NCBI GenBank assembly: GCA_046290815.1
Contig: JBKBUF010000007.1
Span: 1-64,000, forward strand
Origin: JBKBUF01 sp046290815
Lineage (GTDB): Bacteria; Bacteroidota; Bacteroidia; Cytophagales; Cytophagaceae
DNA: 64,000 bases
Direction of reading: 5' to 3'
Shown here: one piece after another, positions 8,177 through 16,397 of the stretch
Layout: each line of letters begins with the position of its first letter
Numbering within the stretch: the first letter of the stretch is position 1
Made by a program: the position numbers and the translations under genes
The notes under the pieces: model-generated
What the model was told of the DNA's origin: nothing
Databases searched by the model: none
Seen by the model: the letters and a program-made list of their open reading frames with translations, nothing else

Positions 8177-9421
8177 CTAATTTCTATTGTTTTTTTTATG
8201 TCCGAAATTTTTTTTGCGCTTGAAATTTCTTCTTTTGTTGGATCCACTATTTCCATGCGGTGCTTCTACATTATAAGCCGGTCCGGGATTAATTCCTTCA
8301 GGCAAAGGTAGCTTCTCTATTTCTTTCTCGATCAGTTTTTCGATTCTCGAAAATTTTCTGACTTCTTTTTCATTGATAAAGGTTATAGCAGTTCCGGTAG
8401 TTGCTGCACGTGCGGTTCTTCCAATACGATGTACATAATCCTCTGCATCGTGTGGTACGTCAAAGTTGATTACCATACTAATCCCTTCTATATCCAGCCC
8501 TCTTGATAAAATATCAGTGGCAACAAGCATTTGGATTTCTCTGTTTCTGAATCTATTAATTATTCCTTCTCTTTCAGCCTGCTCAAGATCTGAGTGAAAA
8601 GCTGTTACTGAAAATTTTAGTTTCTTTAATTCTTTTTCAAGTACTTTTACATTTTGCTTTGTTGAACAGAAGATAATTATGCTTTGGAGTTCTTCCTCTT
8701 TTCCATTCAACATCTTCATCAGTAACTCCACTTTATCTTTGTCATAAATAAGGAATGCCTGTTGACGTATCCCTTCCGCCGGTTTGGAGATAGCTATGCT
8801 TATCTGTGCGGGATCTGACATTATTTTTTTTGCCAGATCTCTTATCTTTGGAGGCATAGTAGCGGAAAACATGATATTTTGACGTCTGGCGGGAAGGTAT
8901 TGAAGGATTTTGTATATATCATCAATGAATCCCATCTCCAGCATTCTGTCCGCCTCATCCAGCACAAGGTGCTGAATTGAATTAAAATTGACATCAGAGG
9001 ATTGCAGATGTGCTATCAGTCTTCCCGGAGTTGCAATGATTACTTCCGCCCCTTCCTTTAAGGCTTTTTTCTGCTGGTCCCAGGTACTACCGTCATTTCC
9101 GCCATAGATAGCAAGCGAACTTACAGATGCAAAGTATCCGAGTCCTGCAGCATTCTGGTCAATCTGAATTACCAGTTCTCTTGTAGGGGCGAGAATTAAT
9201 GTATTTACACCATTTACAGGAGGGTTATTTAATATTCTGTGAAAAACCGGAAGGAGGTAGGCTGCTGTTTTTCCTGTCCCTGTCTGAGCACATGCTATTA
9301 CATCTTTGCCTTCAAGTATATGTGGAATGGATTGCTCCTGAACCGGTGTCGCATTTTTGAAACCCATGCTGTGTATACCTTCCAGGATTCTTTCATCCAA
9401 TTTTAATTCTTCAAAAGTCAT
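8177..9421 (-). CDS. DEAD-box ATP-dependent RNA helicase (RhlE-like)
   Basis: Unwinds structured RNA, probably in ribosome assembly, mRNA turnover or cold adaptation. Motifs in order: Q motif with TPVQEQSIP, Walker A AQTGTGKTAAYLLP, Ia PTRELVIQ, TPGRL, II VLDEADRMLEMGF, III SATMP, then in the second RecA domain SRGLDIEGISMVINFD and VI HRIGRTARA. The C-terminus from about residue 375 is a low-complexity basic tail (NSGSNKRRNFKRKKNFGHKKNNRN), typical of the RhlE branch and expected to bind RNA. 414 residues. A strong terminator of the upstream FKBP gene separates the two. Confidence 0.95.
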   Translation of the reverse strand: MTFEELKLDERILEGIHSMGFKNATPVQEQSIPHILEGKDVIACAQTGTGKTAAYLLPVFHRILNNPPVNGVNTLILAPTRELVIQIDQNAAGLGYFASVSSLAIYGGNDGSTWDQQKKALKEGAEVIIATPGRLIAHLQSSDVNFNSIQHLVLDEADRMLEMGFIDDIYKILQYLPARRQNIMFSATMPPKIRDLAKKIMSDPAQISIAISKPAEGIRQQAFLIYDKDKVELLMKMLNGKEEELQSIIIFCSTKQNVKVLEKELKKLKFSVTAFHSDLEQAEREGIINRFRNREIQMLVATDILSRGLDIEGISMVINFDVPHDAEDYVHRIGRTARAATTGTAITFINEKEVRKFSRIEKLIEKEIEKLPLPEGINPGPAYNVEAPHGNSGSNKRRNFKRKKNFGHKKNNRN

Positions 9422-9444
9422 ATTATGATTGTATTGTATATAAT

Positions 9445-9471
9445 AAAAAAGTCCCCTGAGGGGGACTTTTT
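9445..9471 (-). terminator. terminator of the FKBP gene
   Basis: GTCCCC-TGAG-GGGGAC stem-loop flanked by A6 and T5, directly after the stop codon of the gene at 9474. It can work on both strands, but the gene layout points to the minus strand. Confidence 0.85.
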
Positions 9472-9473
9472 AT

Positions 9474-10184
9474 TCAGTTTATTGAAATTAGTTCAACTTC
9501 AAAGATCAGGGTAGCATTTGGACCTATTGCTTCACCGGCTCCTCTTTCTCCGTAAGCTAAATTGGATGGTATGAACAGTCTCCATTTCGAACCAACTTTC
9601 ATTAATTGCAAAGCTTCAACCCATCCCTGGATGACTCCATTTACTGGAAATGTGGCAGGCTGTCCTCTTTCTACTGAGCTGTCAAATACTGTTCCATCTA
9701 TCAAAGTACCATGGTAATGGGTGGTTACTTTGTCAGTCGCTTTAGGTGTTGGACCATTGCCCTCTTTTAAAACCTGATACTGAAGGCCACTTGGCAGGGT
9801 TACTACTCCTTCTTTCTTCTTGTTTTCTTCAAGAAATTTCTTCCCTTCCTGAAGATTTTTATCTGCCTTGGCGTTTTGTTTTGCCATGAAGTAATTATTG
9901 ATGATGTTTCTACCTTCTTCAGGCTGGATTATCAGATTTTTCTTTGAAGCCACGTCTTTAAAAGCTTGTGCAAATGCTTCAATGTTAAGCTCATCAAAAC
10001 CCTGTTGTTTTAAGTTTTGTGCTATGTTTACCCCAAGACTGTAACTTAAAGTATCTGTCTGATTTTTTAGTGTAAATGTTTCTGGTGCTTTCTGATCCAT
10101 TTCTTTTTTGTTTTTTTTCTGAGCAAAAGCATTCAAGCTTAGCATAAATACTCCAGCCGCTAAAATTAATTGTTTAAGGTTCAT
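9474..10184 (-). CDS. FKBP-type peptidyl-prolyl cis-trans isomerase (FkpA/Mip-like), exported
   Basis: 236 residues. The signal peptide is MNLKQLILAAGVFMLSLNAFA. A Lys-rich linker, then an N-terminal dimerisation domain (DTLSYSLGVNIAQNLKQQGF), then a long helix (INNYFMAKQNAKADKN), then the FKBP domain at about 135-235, with VTTHYHGTLIDGTVFDSS, PVNGVIQGWVEAL and IPSNLAYGERGAG all preserved. It catalyses prolyl isomerisation and assists folding of exported proteins in the periplasm. Standalone gene with its own terminator. Confidence 0.93.
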   Translation of the reverse strand: MNLKQLILAAGVFMLSLNAFAQKKNKKEMDQKAPETFTLKNQTDTLSYSLGVNIAQNLKQQGFDELNIEAFAQAFKDVASKKNLIIQPEEGRNIINNYFMAKQNAKADKNLQEGKKFLEENKKKEGVVTLPSGLQYQVLKEGNGPTPKATDKVTTHYHGTLIDGTVFDSSVERGQPATFPVNGVIQGWVEALQLMKVGSKWRLFIPSNLAYGERGAGEAIGPNATLIFEVELISIN

Positions 10185-10348
10185 GGTTGATTTATAGGTA
10201 ATAATTAGGAAATTAAGCCTGCAATATACAGATATTGATTTAAAAAACCAGAAATGTTCCGGTTGAGCCTGTGATTATAAACAATCAATTATCAGAGTTA
10301 TAAGTTCTATAATTGTTGATTTTTCGTACATCTGAAAGATTATAACCA

Positions 10349-10699
10349 TTAAAAGGGTAAATCTTCTCCCGGGTCCTGATCCGGGAACGGATAATCCTGA
10401 GGCTGTGCTGCGCCGGCTTTTTCTGATCCTAGAACATCAATTTTCCACGCCCTTACATCGGTGTACCATCTCTCATTATATTCTCTTGATTCAAGGTTGA
10501 AAGCTACTTTTACCTGATCACCGGACTTCAAACTCTTTAATATTGCTGCTTTGTCTCCCCAGGCTGAACAGCAAACTTTTTTCGGATATTGATCCGCAGT
10601 TTCAATTACAAATTCCTGCTTAACCCAATTACCATTTTTTCCTGCACCTGTTTGTTCAGGCATGATTTTTACAATTTTTCCGGTTATTTCTAGTGTCAT
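10349..10699 (-). CDS. DUF3127 domain protein, OB-fold-like
   Basis: 116 residues. The first ~95 match the DUF3127 family of Bacteroidota (MTLEITGKIVKIMPEQTG, then NGNWVKQEFVIET, CCSAWGDKAAIL, GDQVKVAFNLESREY, WYTDVRAWKI), followed by an acidic, Pro-rich tail ending DPGEDLPF. The beta-strand pattern and acidic C-terminal tail resemble single-strand DNA-binding proteins, whose tail recruits partners. That similarity is inference; the family itself has no settled function. Standalone, with a TATCTTTG -7 element upstream. Confidence 0.85.
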   Translation of the reverse strand: MTLEITGKIVKIMPEQTGAGKNGNWVKQEFVIETADQYPKKVCCSAWGDKAAILKSLKSGDQVKVAFNLESREYNERWYTDVRAWKIDVLGSEKAGAAQPQDYPFPDQDPGEDLPF

Positions 10700-10718
10700 A
10701 ATTTATTTTTTTAGGAGT

Positions 10719-10726
10719 CAAAGATA
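10719..10726 (-). promoter_or_regulatory. -7 promoter element for the DUF3127 gene
   Basis: TATCTTTG on the minus strand matches TAnnTTTG exactly, 20 bp before the start codon. The -33 position is poor (TTCC). Confidence 0.45.
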
Positions 10727-10920
10727 CATCAGTTTGGAAAAATTTGGAATGGATGTGCATAAATCCTCCTTAAACCAACCATATTTTAATGCATTGTGGA
10801 AAACTTTACTAACCAAACGCTGAAAATCCCACAGCATAACCATAGTACTACTTACGGTCAATAAATTTCTGTTCACACTCCATCCCATTCTCCGCACTCC
10901 TATCTATGCACTATTAACTT

Positions 10921-11298
10921 TTATCTTTCCTTCGGTTCCAACCAATATATTTCATGGCCATAGTAATTGTATACATCGGTCAGAAACTCATAGTTGATAT
11001 TTTCATTCGGGTTTTTCGTCTTGTATTCAGGGGCATTTTCAAATTTGTCCTTTTTCACATTCAGGTGAAATGTTTGATCTTCAGTATGTGCTTTCAAAGC
11101 CTGGAATGGTACTACGAATAGCTTTTCTCCTATACCTAATACTCCTCCGTAAGAAATAATAACATAGGCTATTGTGCCATATTCAAGGTCAAGCATAATG
11201 TCTTTTATTCTTCCCAGATCTTCCTCGTAGTGATTTTTTATTTTACTTCCAATCAAAGTCCCTGCAGGAAGTATTTTTGGTCCAACTCCTGTAATCAT
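10921..11298 (-). CDS. PRC-barrel domain protein
   Basis: 125 residues. Residues about 10-85 form a PRC-barrel (AGTLIGSKIKNHYEEDLGRI, DLEYGTIAYVIISYGGVLGIGEKLFVVPF), the beta-barrel also found in RimM and photosynthetic reaction centre H subunits. The C-terminal part (YEFLTDVYNYYGHEIYW) resembles the tail seen in stress-related PRC-barrel proteins. No enzymatic motif. Probably cytoplasmic. The adjacent 3' region (10855-10920) is pyrimidine-rich with CACTCC/CATTCT words. Confidence 0.8.
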   Translation of the reverse strand: MITGVGPKILPAGTLIGSKIKNHYEEDLGRIKDIMLDLEYGTIAYVIISYGGVLGIGEKLFVVPFQALKAHTEDQTFHLNVKKDKFENAPEYKTKNPNENINYEFLTDVYNYYGHEIYWLEPKER

Positions 11299-11426
11299 AT
11301 CCGTTTACTGTCTTAATTCTATATCCTTTATCAAAAAACATTTAAATAATTTTATAAAGTTCGTTGAAATTCAAACCATTTTACATGATAATAATTATTA
11401 GTATCTTGAGCCTTATTCCATAAAAC

Positions 11427-11978
11427 ATGAATTATCCACTCAACTTCGTTCTTTCCTTGTATTCTATTCTGTTTATTAGCTTTGCTTATTCTCAGAAGAT
11501 ACCTTTTCCGGAAATATCCGGCGAAACAATAGAGGGGAACCCGATTACTCTTCCGGCAGCCCTTAAAACAGATTTTGCTATAATAGGCCTTGCCTGGTCT
11601 AAAGAAGCTGAAGAAGATCTTCTATCATGGGCACAACCAATGTATAACACCTTTTTTCCTCAACCTCAAAAGAAGAAGGGTTTATTTGATGTTTCTTACG
11701 AAGCAGATGTTTATTTCATAGGATGCATTACAGGTCTCAATAAGGCTGCAGCTGAAACTATAAAGAAAAAAACGAAACATAATCTTGATAAGGCTTTGCA
11801 TCCGAGAATGATGTATTATGTAGGAGATATGAAACCATATAAGGAGAAAATGGGAATTAAAGATAAAGAAACCTGCCATATTTTTATTGTTGATAAAAAC
11901 CGGAATATTATTCATTATATCAGCGGGAAATATACCGCACAAAAAATGAGTAAGATTGAGGAATTAATAGAAGAATAA
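11427..11978 (+). CDS. exported thioredoxin-fold-like protein without CxxC
   Basis: 183 residues. The signal peptide is MNYPLNFVLSLYSILFISFAYS. The mature part, IPFPEISGETIEGNPITLP, then TDFAIIGLAWSKEAEEDLLSW and CHIFIVDKNRNIIHYISGKY, follows the strand order of redoxin/ATP10-like thioredoxin folds. The first active-site position reads AWSKEAEEDL, so the CxxC motif is absent and disulfide chemistry is unlikely. Its stop codon overlaps the start of the next gene (TAATG at 11976-11980), so the two are translationally coupled. Fold assignment is moderate. Confidence 0.7.
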   Translation: MNYPLNFVLSLYSILFISFAYSQKIPFPEISGETIEGNPITLPAALKTDFAIIGLAWSKEAEEDLLSWAQPMYNTFFPQPQKKKGLFDVSYEADVYFIGCITGLNKAAAETIKKKTKHNLDKALHPRMMYYVGDMKPYKEKMGIKDKETCHIFIVDKNRNIIHYISGKYTAQKMSKIEELIEE

Positions 11979-12658
11979 TGGAAGGAAAATATACGGCGAT
12001 AGTTTTGGGTGCCACGGGTCTTATCGGTAAGTACCTTGTTAAAATGCTTCTTGAAGATCCTGATTATAACAAAGTGATTATATTGGTGCGCAGACCTGTA
12101 TCTTACCAATCGGAGAAAGCAGAAGTAGTTATTACCGATTTTTCTAACCCTGAGTCTTATGCGCATTATATCAAAGGTGACCATTTCTTTTGCTGTATCG
12201 GAACAACAATAAAAAAGGCTGGATCGAAGGAAGAGTTTCGGGCCGTAGATTTCACAATACCGGTTAAAATGGCCTCTCTGGCTTCTTCTAACGGAGTATC
12301 AAAATTTTTGGTTATTTCTTCTTTAGGCGGAAATTCCGATAGCGGAAATTTTTATTTAAAAACCAAGGGTGAAATGGAAGCGATGATCCGAAAAAATCAT
12401 TTTAGACATATTGCCATTTTAAGACCATCACTTCTTCTGGGAGATAGAGATGAGGTTAGGACAGGTGAAAGTGTCGCTAAATATTTTATGAGTTTTTTTA
12501 AGCCATTTTTTCTGGGATCATTAAAAAGATTTAGACCTGTTCATGCAGAAAGTGTAGCCAGGGCAATGAAAATTTTAGCCAAAGGAGATTATAATAAACA
12601 GGTTTTTGAATCTGATGAAATTGAGCAATTGGGCAAATATTTCCCACCAGACAAATAA
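11979..12658 (+). CDS. NAD(P)H-binding Rossmann protein (TIP30/HTATIP2-like oxidoreductase)
   Basis: 226 residues with an N-terminal dinucleotide fold, TAIVLGATGLIGKYLVKML, followed by VRRPVSY and CCIGTTIKKAGSKEEFRAVD. This combination, with KFLVISSLGGNSDSGNFYLKTKGEMEA and ILRPSLLLGDR, is typical of the short atypical SDR subgroup that includes TIP30. The YxxxK pair corresponds to Y..K in NFYLKTKGEME. Substrate unknown. Its ATG overlaps the stop of the preceding gene by one base, so the pair forms an operon. About 15 bp downstream of its stop codon lies Fnr-type operator B of the next unit. Confidence 0.85.
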
Positions 12659-12661
12659 TTC

Positions 12662-12675
12662 CTGACATTCATCAT
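12662..12675 (+). promoter_or_regulatory. Fnr-type operator B (CTGAC-ATTC-ATCAT)
   Basis: Weaker match (seven of ten) to TTGAT-N4-ATCAA. It is accepted because the -7-like TTCCTTTG at 12720 follows at exactly 58 bp start to start, as at the other sites. Confidence 0.45.
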
Positions 12676-12719
12676 TTTTTTAGACTCTTCAAATCATTCT
12701 TCTTGTCCCTTAGTATTCT

Positions 12720-12727
12720 TTCCTTTG
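12720..12727 (+). promoter_or_regulatory. -7-like promoter element TTCCTTTG
   Basis: One mismatch from TAnnTTTG, 58 bp from operator B. It predicts a start of transcription near 12733 and supports the ATG at 12773 rather than the upstream TTG at 12746 as start codon. Confidence 0.45.
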
Positions 12728-12772
12728 TAAAGTACTCATTAACAATTGGGTCAAAATGAAGGTTTTATTGGT

Positions 12773-13675
12773 ATGGAATATAAGGATTACTATAAAATTC
12801 TGGGGGTAAGCAAAAATGCTTCAAATGATGATATTAAGAAAGCTTACAAAAAGCTCGCTGTTAAATATCATCCTGATAAAAATCCGGACAATAAGACCGC
12901 AGAAGAGAAATTTAAAGAAGTCAATGAAGCATATAGCGTCATAGGCGATCCTGACAAAAGGAAGAAGTATGATGAAATGGGCGCCAATTGGAAATATTAT
13001 GAGCAGATGAAAAATCAGAGCCATGGTAATTACGGTGGAGGACAAGCATACGATTTCGGAGGAGCAGGATTTGATGCTGATAACTTTGCCGATTTTTTTG
13101 AAAATATTTTCGGAGGAGGAAAAGCGGGATTTAAGAGAGGGTGGTCAACATCAGATGGAGAAGACTTGCAGGCACATGCGGAAATTACCCTGGAAGAAGC
13201 GTATGCAGGAACCGAAAGAATCCTTGAAACAGGTAATTCAAAATTAAGATTAAAACTTAAACCAGGAATGTATAATGGCCAGGTGATAAAGTTAAAAGGT
13301 AAAGGCGGAGCTGCAGGAAGAGGAGGGGTTCCGGGAGATCTTTACATTACAATTAACATAAAGCCTCATCCTTTATTTGAAAGGAAAGACGACGATCTTT
13401 ATACTGATCTGAAAGTTGATTTGTACACTGCAATGCTTGGAGGAAAAGCATTTGTAAATACATTGAAAGGTACAATAAAACTTGATATCCCCAAGGGAAC
13501 AGAAAACGGAAAGGTTTTAAGATTAAAAGGTCTGGGAATGCCGGTTTATGGATCAAAAGATAAATTCGGCGACTTATATGCTAAAGTCAATATTCAGTTG
13601 CCCGAAAATCTAAACAAGAAAGAAGAAGAGTTGTTCAGGCAGCTTGCAGAAATGAGAAAACATGTAAATGTATAA
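12773..13675 (+). CDS. cbpA: CbpA-type J-domain co-chaperone (DnaJ class B)
   Basis: 300 residues from ATG 12773. The J domain, MEYKDYYKILGVSKNASNDD, carries the HPD motif in VKYHPDKNPDNKTAEEKF. A Gly/Phe-rich segment with an acidic patch follows (GGGQAYDFGGAGFDADNFADFF), then two beta-sandwich substrate-binding domains (EITLEEAYAGTERI, then VDLYTAMLGGKAFVNTLKG). The zinc-finger CxxCxGxG repeats of DnaJ are absent, so it is a class B J protein. It would stimulate DnaK ATPase. Followed after 30 bp by a universal stress protein in the same orientation; the pair lies behind operator B. Confidence 0.93.
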   Translation: MEYKDYYKILGVSKNASNDDIKKAYKKLAVKYHPDKNPDNKTAEEKFKEVNEAYSVIGDPDKRKKYDEMGANWKYYEQMKNQSHGNYGGGQAYDFGGAGFDADNFADFFENIFGGGKAGFKRGWSTSDGEDLQAHAEITLEEAYAGTERILETGNSKLRLKLKPGMYNGQVIKLKGKGGAAGRGGVPGDLYITINIKPHPLFERKDDDLYTDLKVDLYTAMLGGKAFVNTLKGTIKLDIPKGTENGKVLRLKGLGMPVYGSKDKFGDLYAKVNIQLPENLNKKEEELFRQLAEMRKHVNV

Positions 13676-13705
13676 CAATAGTCAATAATCATAAAAGTTT
13701 CAAAT

Positions 13706-14563
13706 ATGAAAAATATCCTTTGTCCTATAGATTTCACCTCTGCTTCAGAAACAGCAGTGGATTATGCAAGAGAACTTGCTAATGCAACTACTGCAAGGCT
13801 AATCTTTTTGCACCTTTATCACATTACACCTGTAGAACCAGGTACGGCAAGTTACCTTTCTAATGACATCGTTACCCAGGCAGAGAATAGAGCAAAGGAA
13901 GAAATGGCTAAACTGGTGGGTACGGTTAAAAATAAATATTCCACATTGGAGGTTGATACCATAATACGTTATGGCTTGCCTGAAGAAGAAATTCCGGCAG
14001 TTGTTGAAGAAAATGAAATTGATGCTGTTGTAATGGGTACCAAAGGGGCAACCGGATTAAAGAAAATCTTATTCGGATCCATAACAGCCAATGTGGTAGA
14101 TGAAGCTGAATGTCCTGTATTTGTAATTCCATCAGGCTATCAATATCAACCATTCAAAGAAATAGTATATGCTACGGATCTTGAAGGAATGGAAGATAAA
14201 GCAGTAAATTATGTTGTAAAACTCGCTGAATTGTTTAATGCTAATCTTAATTTTTTTAGTGTTAAAAAAGCCGAAGAGAAAAAGTCGGCAGAAGAAGTGA
14301 TTAAATATGCATTTGAACATCTGCTGATCAATTACAATTATCCGAACCTCACCTTTTCATTGAGTGAAGCAGGTGAGGTGGAAGAAGGTATTCGTGATTT
14401 TGTTAAAGAAAAAAATGCAGATCTTTTAGTAATGGCAACACATGAAAGGAATTTCTTTCAGAAGATTTTTGGTAAAAGCCATACAAAAGAGATTATTTAT
14501 CAGCCTGAAATTCCTGTATTATCTGTCCATAAAATGGAAGAAAAGCCAGTTCATAAGAAATAA
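13706..14563 (+). CDS. universal stress protein, two UspA domains
   Basis: 285 residues with two Usp domains. Domain 1, MKNILCPIDFTSASETAVDY, keeps the full nucleotide loop MGTKGATGLKKILFGS (G-x2-G-x9-G-S) before ECPVFVIPS, so ATP binding is likely. Domain 2 ends ATHERNFFQKIFGKSHTKEI and PEIPVLSVHKM, as in the Usp at 5270. Cotranscribed with cbpA and ended by a strong hairpin, so a J protein and a stress protein are made together. Confidence 0.92.
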   Translation: MKNILCPIDFTSASETAVDYARELANATTARLIFLHLYHITPVEPGTASYLSNDIVTQAENRAKEEMAKLVGTVKNKYSTLEVDTIIRYGLPEEEIPAVVEENEIDAVVMGTKGATGLKKILFGSITANVVDEAECPVFVIPSGYQYQPFKEIVYATDLEGMEDKAVNYVVKLAELFNANLNFFSVKKAEEKKSAEEVIKYAFEHLLINYNYPNLTFSLSEAGEVEEGIRDFVKEKNADLLVMATHERNFFQKIFGKSHTKEIIYQPEIPVLSVHKMEEKPVHKK

Positions 14564-14578
14564 ATTCTTAAAAGGTCA

Positions 14579-14626
14579 GGGCTGTCAATAGTATACCAAA
14601 ACTTGTAATACTATGGCAGCCCTTTT
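14579..14626 (+). terminator. terminator of the cbpA-usp unit
   Basis: GGGCTG(TCA)ATAGTAT pairs with ATACTAT(GG)CAGCCC, followed by TTTT. It also lies just past the 3' end of the minus-strand tRNA gene and may stop that transcript too. Confidence 0.85.
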
Positions 14627-14627
14627 G

Positions 14628-14701
14628 TGCACTCGAAGGGATTCGAACCCCTAACCCTCAGAACCGGAATCTGATATTCTATCCAATTGAACTACGAGTG
14701 C
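14628..14701 (-). tRNA. tRNA-Arg (anticodon CCG)
   Basis: 74 bases on the minus strand. The acceptor stem is GCACTCG/CGAGTGC with discriminator A, and the anticodon stem is TCAGA/TCTGA around loop TTCCGGT, giving anticodon CCG (reads CGG, Arg). The T arm is GGGGTTCGAATCCC. The 3' CCA is not encoded (CAAAA follows). Confidence 0.95.
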
Positions 14702-14880
14702 ATTAATCTGCAAATAAATAGATACCCTGCTTAATTTCAAAGTCTTTATTGATACAATAATTCAGTAATTTTTTCTTTTCCGGCCGAAGACTTTTTATGT
14801 TTTGCAAAATATTCATTATCTGCTTATTATGCTTTGTAAATATAGATTTGATCAAATTTTAGCTCTTAATATCGGGATAA

Positions 14881-14894
14881 TTGATCAATATCAG
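14881..14894 (+). promoter_or_regulatory. Fnr-type operator C (TTGAT-CAAT-ATCAG)
   Basis: Nine of ten positions match TTGAT-N4-ATCAA. The -7-like element TACTTTTA follows at exactly 58 bp (14939-14946). A second palindrome, ATTTGATCAAAT, lies just upstream at 14846-14857. It controls the unknown gene at 14965 and ldhA. Confidence 0.65.
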
Positions 14895-14938
14895 GTTGCC
14901 AATCGCCATTTCTCATTCTATCGTAAGTCTCCTGAGTT

Positions 14939-14946
14939 TACTTTTA
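14939..14946 (+). promoter_or_regulatory. -7-like promoter element TACTTTTA
   Basis: Matches TAnnTTTG except for the last base, at the conserved distance from operator C. The transcript would begin near 14952, which rules out translation from the in-frame TTG at 14881. Confidence 0.5.
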
Positions 14947-14964
14947 TTTAAAAATTTGAATGAG

Positions 14965-15357
14965 ATGAAAAATTTAGCCCAATTGCACGGTACGCATAAA
15001 GAGATTATGTCCGAGCTTCAATTTTTGAATGTGGAATTAAGGTTTTTAATTTCTCTAATCAAAAAAGAATATAATAACGCTTCCTCCCAGAAACAGGTAA
15101 AACTGCTTGATGCATATTACCTGGAGTTTGAGAAAAACATTACAAAGACAGATAAGTTACTGAGTGAGATCAATGATACAGAGAAAAACTTTGCAAGACT
15201 AACAAAGCATGGAATTGTAAACATTGAAAGAACTTTTATTAATGATGAAGACAGGACATCAGAACAATTCGGTAGAATAAAAAATGAAATTCTTCTCTTG
15301 AAGCAAAGCTTCTACGATTTTGTCAAAGAAGAATTAGGATTCGTTGTTGTAAAATAA
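14965..15357 (+). CDS. helical protein of unknown function, upstream of ldhA
   Basis: 130 residues from ATG 14965 (MKNLAQLHGTHKEIM). The frame can be extended to a TTG at 14881, but that codon is part of operator C. The sequence is almost entirely helical and heptad-rich, with long amphipathic helices (QFLNVELRFLISLIKKEY, LDAYYLEFEKNITKTDKLL, RIKNEILLLKQSFYDFVKEE), suggesting a three- or four-helix bundle. I see no His/Glu set that would make it a hemerythrin. It ends 11 bp before ldhA, so the two are cotranscribed. A role linked to fermentation or low oxygen is inferred from position. Confidence 0.7.
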   Translation: MKNLAQLHGTHKEIMSELQFLNVELRFLISLIKKEYNNASSQKQVKLLDAYYLEFEKNITKTDKLLSEINDTEKNFARLTKHGIVNIERTFINDEDRTSEQFGRIKNEILLLKQSFYDFVKEELGFVVVK

Positions 15358-15368
15358 TCTAATTAATA

Positions 15369-16358
15369 GTGAAAATAGCAGTTTTTAGTAGTAAGAAATA
15401 TGAAATTGATTGCCTTAATGCATCAAATAATAATAAGCATCAGTTTTCATTTTTTGATGTGCCCTTAAATGAAGTAAATGCTCATTTGTCAAAAGGTCAT
15501 GATGTTGTGTGCATATTCGTAAACGATGACGCTTCAGCTTCAGTTCTGAAAAGATTAAAGGATTATAATGTAAATTATATTGCTGTTCGTGCAGCGGGAA
15601 CGGATCAGACTGATATTAAAACTGCAACCCAGCTTGGAATTAAGGTTGCCAATGTTCCCGGTTATTCCCCATACGCAATTGCCGAACATGCAGTGGCTCT
15701 AATGCTATCCTTGAACAGGAAGGTGGTAATTGCAGATCGAAAAGTAAAAATGAATAATTTCCTTCTTGATGATCTCATAGGTTTTGATATGAATGGAAAG
15801 ACTGTTGGTGTAATTGGACTGGGAAAAATTGGCGGGATTGTTTGTAAAATTCTCCATGGATTCGGATGTAAAATCCTTGGTTTTGATATTGCTCCAAATG
15901 AGGAATATTCAACAAAGTTTGGTGTCAGATATGTTAGCCTGAATGAGCTATATAAACATTCTGATATTATAAGTATTCATGCTCCTTTAAATGACCATAC
16001 AAAATACATGATCAATAAGGATACTCTTTCTCTTATGAAAGATGGTGTGATGATCGTAAATACCGGTAGAGGAGGACTTATTAATACCATTGATGCAATA
16101 GAAGCATTAAAAAGAGGAAAAATTGGCTATCTAGGTATTGATGTATATGAGAAGGAAAAGGGTCTGTTCTTTTATGATCATTCAAACAATATACTTGCTG
16201 ATGATATTTTTGCACGGCTTATGGCATTCAAAAATGTCCTGATCACCGGACACCAGGCATTTCTTACCCAAACTGCCCTTAAAAATATTGCCGATACTAC
16301 TATTTATAATCTGGATTGTTGGGCAAACAAACAAAGCTCTGAGAATGAGCTGGCCTAA
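15369..16358 (+). CDS. ldhA: D-lactate dehydrogenase (fermentative, NAD-dependent)
   Basis: Reduces pyruvate to D-lactate with NADH. It starts at a GTG 11 bp after the upstream gene. 329 residues, D-2-hydroxyacid dehydrogenase fold. The NAD site is VGVIGLGKIGGIVCKI, catalytic Arg lies in NTGRGGLIN, Glu in the LdhA-specific segment GIDVYEKEKGLFFYDHS, and His in ITGHQAFLT. That VYEKE-FF(Y/E)D segment separates LdhA from the glycerate/phosphoglycerate enzymes such as the one at 26175. Its location behind an Fnr-type site fits induction under oxygen limitation. Confidence 0.92.
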   Translation: MKIAVFSSKKYEIDCLNASNNNKHQFSFFDVPLNEVNAHLSKGHDVVCIFVNDDASASVLKRLKDYNVNYIAVRAAGTDQTDIKTATQLGIKVANVPGYSPYAIAEHAVALMLSLNRKVVIADRKVKMNNFLLDDLIGFDMNGKTVGVIGLGKIGGIVCKILHGFGCKILGFDIAPNEEYSTKFGVRYVSLNELYKHSDIISIHAPLNDHTKYMINKDTLSLMKDGVMIVNTGRGGLINTIDAIEALKRGKIGYLGIDVYEKEKGLFFYDHSNNILADDIFARLMAFKNVLITGHQAFLTQTALKNIADTTIYNLDCWANKQSSENELA

Positions 16359-16397
16359 TCTCAGCTCCGCTTTCTTATTTCTAAAAACAAAATTTAT

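Noticed and set aside
14703..14816. 37-residue ORF on the minus strand next to tRNA-Arg (MNILQNIKSLRPEKK)
   Set aside because: Codes plausibly, but it is short, has no promoter or conserved feature that I can see, and could be chance in AT-rich DNA.
14881..14964. N-terminal extension of the gene at 14965 from a TTG
   Set aside because: The TTG is part of operator C, and the -7 element at 14939 lies downstream of it, so this stretch should not be transcribed as part of the gene.
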